NCBI GenBank assembly: GCA_910577885.1
Contig: CAJTNK010000002.1
Span: forward strand, 22,364 to 86,363
Reading direction: 5' to 3'
DNA: 64,000 nucleotides
Origin: an uncultured Rikenella sp.
GTDB lineage: Bacteria > Bacteroidota > Bacteroidia > Bacteroidales > Rikenellaceae
Made by a program: the position numbers and the translations under genes. The notes under the pieces were generated by a model. That model did no database searches. It was given only the letters and a program-made list of their open reading frames with translations, and had not been told where the DNA came from. The stretch's first letter is position 1. Each line of letters starts with the position of its first letter. Shown one piece after another: positions 59,463 through 64,000 of the stretch.

Positions 59463-60083
59463 TCAGAACCGCAGCCCGACACTCACCGACCAGTTGCTGT
59501 TCTTGGCCCGGTCTTTCGAGTCTTCTGAGGTCCGAATGGTCGAGATGTCATACCGCACCCCGATATCGAAGAGCTTGGAGAACTGGTAGTTGATCCCCAT
59601 CGGTATCGAGAAGTCGAACCGCCGACTGTCTTTCAGCAAGTTTTCGCTGTGGTCGATCTTCGTAAGATTTTGGTCCGCATCGTACGAGTCGCTGGTCCAC
59701 TTATGCTGTGCCCGCACGAGCCAGTCGAACGACACCCCCGCTTCGATATTCAGCCCGCCGATCAGGAAAACCTTGGCCAGTAGCGGGATTTTGATGTAGT
59801 TATACGAGAAGACATCGTTCTTGTTTGTCATCTTGCTCCCTTGCATGGAGTACAGCGCCTCGACCTGCAAGCCGATCAGGTCGTTGATTTTGTAGCCGGC
59901 CATCATCCCGAAATTGGCTCTGGCCCGTGCCTTGGCATAGGTGGTTTTGGTGATCGAGCTCACGTTGAGCCCGGCCCGCGGCCCCCAGTAGAACCCCTGG
60001 GCCGACGCGGTATGACGAATCGCCGGCCCGAGCAACAGCACGGCCACGAGCGGCAACATTCGTTTCAAGGTTTGGATACGCAT
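59463..60083 (-). CDS. Outer-membrane beta-barrel protein (PorT/OmpA-like)
   Basis: A 206-residue protein with a signal peptide (1-29, ending TASAQ) and then regularly spaced aromatic and glycine residues typical of 8-strand barrels (GPRAGLNVSSITKT, FGMMAGYKINDLIGLQVEAL), closing with WSVSVGLRF, a C-terminal F as in outer-membrane barrels. The function is unknown. It is a single gene between a TlpA-like protein and a gene-free spacer. Confidence 0.85.
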   Translation of the reverse strand: MRIQTLKRMLPLVAVLLLGPAIRHTASAQGFYWGPRAGLNVSSITKTTYAKARARANFGMMAGYKINDLIGLQVEALYSMQGSKMTNKNDVFSYNYIKIPLLAKVFLIGGLNIEAGVSFDWLVRAQHKWTSDSYDADQNLTKIDHSENLLKDSRRFDFSIPMGINYQFSKLFDIGVRYDISTIRTSEDSKDRAKNSNWSVSVGLRF

Positions 60084-60184
60084 AGCGAACTTCTTGTGTT
60101 TTAACTGTCAAAGATAATATTTATTCCGGATTTTCCGGGGTTCGGGGATCGAAAAGGCGTTTTTCGGAGCCGTTCGAACGACAC

Positions 60185-60222
60185 GGAGGCGAGGAGCGTT
60201 TCATGAAACGCTCCTCGCCTCC
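60185..60222. repeat. Perfect 38-bp palindrome
   Basis: The 38 bp at 60185-60222 are fully self-complementary (arms 60185-60203 and 60204-60222) with no loop. It lies 42 bp after the PepSY-like stop and 101 bp before the outer-membrane barrel start. No T run follows on either strand, so a simple terminator is doubtful. Confidence 0.9.
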
Positions 60223-60263
60223 GGTCCCGATGTCCGTCGGGATTCTTACCGGATACCGCGCGA

Positions 60264-60719
60264 TCAATCGATCCGCAGGAACTCGTACCGACTGTCGAAC
60301 TCCAGGTCCAAATCGTGCTTCAGGTCGATGCTCCGCACTTCGACATCATACCCGCCGTTGTCTTCCAACTCGATGGACGAGATGAAGTGGTTCGGGTAGT
60401 TCTGCTGAACGTACTGGAGGATCTTGGACGGAAGCGCCGACTCGGGAATGGCGTTCCGCTGGCAGTCGATCTTGGTCCAGACGCCGTTCTTGTCGAACTC
60501 GATCTCGCCGCCGCCGGCGAGTTTGACTTCATACTCCTTGCCGAAGAATTTGTTTTCGACAGTCACCTGATTGACGGTCAGGGTCGAAAAATGTTTCTTC
60601 AAGAAACTCTGTGCCGTAGCAGGCAGGTCGGCGGTCCGAATCACGGCCGGTTTCGAGTCGGCGCAGGCCGTAGCACACAACGCGAAGCCGACTAACAAAC
60701 TAAGAATCAATCTTTTCAT
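60264..60719 (-). CDS. PepSY-like domain protein
   Basis: A 151-residue protein: signal peptide (1-20, MKRLILSLLVGFALCATACA, the terminal C may also be a lipobox) and two tandem PepSY-like/DUF2874 units (RTADLPATAQSFLKKHF and ALPSKILQYVQQNYPNHFIS), each followed by GGEIEFDKNGVWTKID or GYDVEVRS-type strands. It is a secreted or surface lipoprotein typical of Bacteroidota, with unknown substrate. The gene stands alone. Confidence 0.85.
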   Translation of the reverse strand: MKRLILSLLVGFALCATACADSKPAVIRTADLPATAQSFLKKHFSTLTVNQVTVENKFFGKEYEVKLAGGGEIEFDKNGVWTKIDCQRNAIPESALPSKILQYVQQNYPNHFISSIELEDNGGYDVEVRSIDLKHDLDLEFDSRYEFLRID

Positions 60720-60839
60720 GGTTGTCTCTGTTTTTATAATTTGTTTACTGACAGTTAATCATAACAAATACCGTGCAAAATTCGCGTTTCTTGGGAGGGA
60801 GTACGGATTTTTCACCGCTTATTCTCTTGAGTCCGTCAG

Positions 60840-61000
60840 GGTGCCGCCTACTAAGGTCGAGAGAACCCCGACAAAAGCCCCAACGGGGCCTCGCGGTGAG
60901 CCGGCGATGCTACGCATCGCTGGGGTCTGGCGGAAGAGAAACCCGGCATGGGCCTTCCGGCAGCGAATTCCCCCCAAAAAAACCGGACTCGCAAAACAAA
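60840..61000. repeat. Intergenic repeat (family 2) upstream of the PepSY-like gene
   Basis: The gene-free stretch 60720-61084 contains AGGTCGAGAGAACCCCGACA near 60854 and the following CCCCAACGGGG, matching the motif at 50050. Short inverted arms occur near 60910 (GATGCTACGCATC). I see no coding sequence. Confidence 0.55.
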
Positions 61001-61084
61001 TCGCGAATCCGGCACGTCCCCTAAACAAACTCCCGCGACGAAAAAAACGCACGAGAGAAAAAGGCTTCCTTTATTATATAAGGA

Positions 61085-62155
61085 TTAGATGTTCGAAGCT
61101 ACGAAATCCCCGACCTGAGTCGTCGTACAAGCCTTTTGCCCCGTCGCCGAAGGATCGATCAGATCCTCCGTCACCACCCCCTCGGCAATAGCCCGTTCGA
61201 CCGCCCCCCGCACAGCCGCTCCCTCTTTCGCGAGCCCCACATGCTCCAAGAGCATGGCCGCACTGAGAATCGTCGCCATCGGGTTAGCGATATTCTTGCC
61301 GGCCGCCTGCGGATACGAGCCGTGGATCGGTTCGAACAAAGCCACCTCGGCACCCAACGACGCCGACGGCAACAGCCCCAGCGAGCCGCTAATCACGCTC
61401 GACTCGTCGGTCAGAATATCTCCGAACAGATTTTCGGTCACCAGGACATCGAAATACGTCGGCCGTTGGATAATCTGCATCGCAGCGTTATCCACGAACA
61501 TGTAATCCACCTGCACATCCGGATACTGCGGCGCCATCTCTTTAGCAATCTGCCGCCACAGCCGCGAAGTGGCAATGACATTGGCCTTGTCGACCACCGT
61601 GAGCAATTTGCGCCGCTTCCGGGCCTGTTCGAAAGCCACCCGAAGGATCCGTTCGACCTCCTCGCGCGAATAAACGCACGTATCATACGCCGTATTCCCA
61701 TCCTCACTCCGTCCCTGAGGCCGTCCGAAGTACATCCCTCCCGTCAGCTCGCGAATACAGACGAAATCCGCTCCCCGCACCCGATCGGCCTTGAGCGGCG
61801 AGCGTTCGACCAGCGAGTCGAAAACCACCAGCGGCCGCACGTTGGCGAACAACCCCAACGATTTCCGCATCCGCAACAGCCCCTGTTCCGGTCGCACCTT
61901 GGCCGAAGGGTCGTTGTCATACTTCGGATCGCCGATCGCCCCGAAAAGCACCACCCCGGCTTCACGACAAATCGCATGCGTTTCGGCCGGGTACGGGTCT
62001 CCCGTCGCATCGATCGCACAAGCCCCTACCAGCCCCTTGCGATACGTAAACCGGTGGCCGTACTTCGCCCCCACGGCGTCCAACACTTTCACCGCCTCGC
62101 CCACGATTTCCGGCCCGATGCCGTCGCCGGGCAACAACGCAATGTTCAAATTCAT
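61085..62155 (-). CDS. leuB: 3-isopropylmalate dehydrogenase
   Basis: A 356-residue NAD-dependent beta-decarboxylating dehydrogenase. It has [20 protein letters not shown], the substrate arginines in [17 protein letters not shown], the metal/substrate motif [13 protein letters not shown], and [20 protein letters not shown] plus the adenine-binding [18 protein letters not shown]. It catalyses the third step of leucine biosynthesis. It lies 30 bp downstream of the LeuA-like gene on the same strand. Confidence 0.96.
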   Translation of the reverse strand: MNLNIALLPGDGIGPEIVGEAVKVLDAVGAKYGHRFTYRKGLVGACAIDATGDPYPAETHAICREAGVVLFGAIGDPKYDNDPSAKVRPEQGLLRMRKSLGLFANVRPLVVFDSLVERSPLKADRVRGADFVCIRELTGGMYFGRPQGRSEDGNTAYDTCVYSREEVERILRVAFEQARKRRKLLTVVDKANVIATSRLWRQIAKEMAPQYPDVQVDYMFVDNAAMQIIQRPTYFDVLVTENLFGDILTDESSVISGSLGLLPSASLGAEVALFEPIHGSYPQAAGKNIANPMATILSAAMLLEHVGLAKEGAAVRGAVERAIAEGVVTEDLIDPSATGQKACTTTQVGDFVASNI

Positions 62156-62185
62156 GATCTTTTTTAGTTCCGTTTCTTTATCTGG

Positions 62186-63721
62186 TTAACACTTGGTTTC
62201 TATCTTATTGAGCATCTTGATCGTCGCCTTGATCGCCGCAAGCGTCTGGTCAGCATCCAACCCCCGGGTCTTGAACCGCACACCGTCCTGTTCCCACGTG
62301 ATGAGCGTCTGCACGAAAGCATCCGTCCGCCCCCCCGGCGGAATGCTCACCGAGTAGTCGGCCAACGTCGGAAACTCACGCCCCAGCTGTTCCTTGTAGA
62401 TCGCCCGCACCGCAGACACGAACGCATCGTACTGACCGTCCCCCGCCGAAGTCTGCTGATAGCTTTGGCCATGAATCTCCATCTTCACCGTAGCCACCGG
62501 GCGCAGCCCCTGCGCCACCGAAAGCGAGTAGTTCAAGATCCGCACCGCCTCGGCCTGACCGTCGCCCGCGCTCCCGAGGAGGTCCGAGACGATGTAGGGC
62601 AAGTCCTCTGCCGTCACAATCTCCTTTCGATCCCCCAGTTCGACGATGTATTGCGTCACGCGCGTCATCGAAGCCTCGTCCAACTCGATCCCCAACATTT
62701 CGAGATTCTTCCGGATATTGGCCTTTCCGGAACTCTTCCCCAACGCATACTGCCGCGTCCGGCCGAACCGCTCCGGAAGCAAGTCATTGAAGTAGAGATT
62801 GTTCTTATTATCCCCGTCGGCATGAATCCCGGCACACTGCGTAAAGACATTCTCGCCGATGACCGGTTTGTTGGCCGGAATCCGGATGCCGGAATAGCTC
62901 TCCACCACCGTCGCCACCTGATTGGTCCGCCCCTCGTCGACAGCCAGTTCTGCTTTCAGATGGTCCCGCAAAGCGGCGATAACCGACGAGAGCGGCGCAT
63001 TCCCGGCCCGCTCGCCCAACCCGTTGACCGTCGTATGCACCCCCTGAATCCCCGCTCGCACGGCCGCCACCGTATTGGCCACCGCCAGGTCGTAGTCGTT
63101 GTGGGCATGGAAGTCGAACCGCAGCTCCGGATAACGCTCCACCATCGCCCGACACGCCTCGTAACACTCCCACGGTTCGAAAATCCCGAGCGTATCCGGC
63201 AGCATGAACCGACGAATGGGCAGACCCCGCAAAGCATCCACCATCCGATAAACATACTCCGGCGAATGCCTCATCCCGTTCGACCAATCCTCCAAATAGA
63301 GATTCACCCCGATCCCCGCCTCCTCCGCCGCCAACACGTCCCGCCGAATATCCGCCACATGCTCCTCCAGCGTCTTCCGCAACTGATACGTACAATGCTT
63401 CTCCGACCCCTTGGTCAGCAGGTTCACGACCCGACCGCCGCACTCGGCAATCCACCGCAACGAAACACCTCCATCCACAAATCCGAGCACCTCGATCCGA
63501 TCCAAATAGCCGCTCTTCTGCCCCCACTCCATGATCTTACAGACCGCCCGCCGCTCACCCTCGCTCACCCGGGCCGAAGCAACCTCGATCCGGTCGACCC
63601 GCAACTCGGTCAACAACAACCGCGCAAGACTCAACTTCTCCTGCGGCGCAAACGAAACACCGGAAGTCTGTTCCCCGTCCCTGAGGGTCGTATCCATTAT
63701 CTCTACTCTCCTCATCTCCAT
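62186..63721 (-). CDS. LeuA-family synthase (2-isopropylmalate or citramalate synthase)
   Basis: A 511-residue protein. The N-terminal TIM barrel has MDTTLRDGEQTSGVSF and the metal histidines in FDFHAHNDYDLAVANTV. A LeuA-dimer allosteric domain follows (about 380-510; SVAQGLRPVATVKMEIHG). Substrate choice in this family depends on few residues, and the sequence also resembles (R)-citramalate synthases, so leuA2 or cimA is possible. The neighbour leuB supports leucine or isoleucine synthesis. It is the first gene of a two-gene unit in this window. Confidence 0.88.
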   Translation of the reverse strand: MEMRRVEIMDTTLRDGEQTSGVSFAPQEKLSLARLLLTELRVDRIEVASARVSEGERRAVCKIMEWGQKSGYLDRIEVLGFVDGGVSLRWIAECGGRVVNLLTKGSEKHCTYQLRKTLEEHVADIRRDVLAAEEAGIGVNLYLEDWSNGMRHSPEYVYRMVDALRGLPIRRFMLPDTLGIFEPWECYEACRAMVERYPELRFDFHAHNDYDLAVANTVAAVRAGIQGVHTTVNGLGERAGNAPLSSVIAALRDHLKAELAVDEGRTNQVATVVESYSGIRIPANKPVIGENVFTQCAGIHADGDNKNNLYFNDLLPERFGRTRQYALGKSSGKANIRKNLEMLGIELDEASMTRVTQYIVELGDRKEIVTAEDLPYIVSDLLGSAGDGQAEAVRILNYSLSVAQGLRPVATVKMEIHGQSYQQTSAGDGQYDAFVSAVRAIYKEQLGREFPTLADYSVSIPPGGRTDAFVQTLITWEQDGVRFKTRGLDADQTLAAIKATIKMLNKIETKC

Positions 63722-63754
63722 TCATCTTTTTTCATTCTATTCTCTAATAATCGA

Positions 63755-64000
63755 TCCTTGGCTACAAGCTGGGACTGCCGCTTGTTAACTTCAGTTTCCT
63801 CACGCTGCTTCGGCTAATGTGTAAACGGTCTTTGGGTTGGAGGGTACTGTCCCTTTTCTGAAGAAAAGGGACCCAAAAGACTTCCGCGGATGCTATCGCA
63901 TCCTAACTCTATCTCGGTACAGTGTCTGCCCCGTTTCATTGGGGTGGGATTCTTTTTGGGCGCGTCTGAGTTTTAGCTTGCATTAAGCGCGCCTAAAAGA
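63755..64000. repeat. Intergenic repeat (family 1), cut by the window end
   Basis: TTGGCTACAAGCTGGGACTG and TTTCCTCACGC near 63765-63805 correspond in reverse to arms at 51640. GGAGGGTACTGTCCC at 63839 begins a hairpin and the AGACTTCCGCGGATGC segment. The copy shares the first 45 bp with that at 54234 and differs further on. Confidence 0.7.

Overview
The window looks like a Bacteroidota chromosome, most likely an Alistipes-like member of the Rikenellaceae (inference). The evidence is the TAnnTTTG promoter elements, the near absence of Shine-Dalgarno sequences, and the house-keeping gene content. The left two thirds is prophage DNA. The right third is host chromosome, with almost all host genes on the minus strand.

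Positions 1-6134 are the right end of a first prophage, read on the plus strand: a tail/tip protein cut by the window edge, three accessory tail or fibre genes, and a lysis cassette of a TM/coiled-coil protein, an M15 peptidase endolysin and a lipoprotein with a C-terminal TM segment that resembles a unimolecular spanin. It ends at a strong hairpin and a 3' tRNA-Leu-like fragment.

Positions about 6135-42546 are a second, apparently near-complete prophage of about 36 kb, inserted at the 3' end of a tRNA-Leu(CAG) gene that is intact at 42533-42617. Its left end carries a tyrosine integrase, an Abi_2/HEPN-type abortive infection gene and a hicAB pair. One long minus-strand gene set (39453 down to 9784) then runs from replication and DNA modification (HTH protein, replication initiator with a possible internal origin, DUF1064 nuclease, helicase-methylase fusion, C5 methyltransferase, radical SAM protein) through a lambda-like head module (Nu1, GpA terminase, gpW, portal, protease-capsid fusion, cement protein, joining protein) to a P2-like contractile tail (sheath, tube, E/E' frameshift pair, tape measure, U, X, D, V, W, J, I, fibre) and lysis (holin, GH108 muramidase). 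The right end, on the plus strand, carries a membrane protein, the repressor with its operators, a lone HsdR-N-like nuclease protein and a voltage-gated K+ channel that ends 4 bp before a pair of putative integrase arm sites.

Host genes follow: tRNA-Leu, a YjjG-type HAD phosphatase, dnaK behind a sigma-54-like promoter, a galM-gluP-galK operon, a nucleotidyltransferase, a his cluster (hisC-hisB fusion, hisG, hisD), lpxD, a TlpA-like lipoprotein, an outer-membrane beta-barrel protein, a PepSY-like protein, and leuB with a LeuA/citramalate-synthase homologue. The host intergenic spaces are occupied by several families of structured repeats, one of which lies inside the his cluster.
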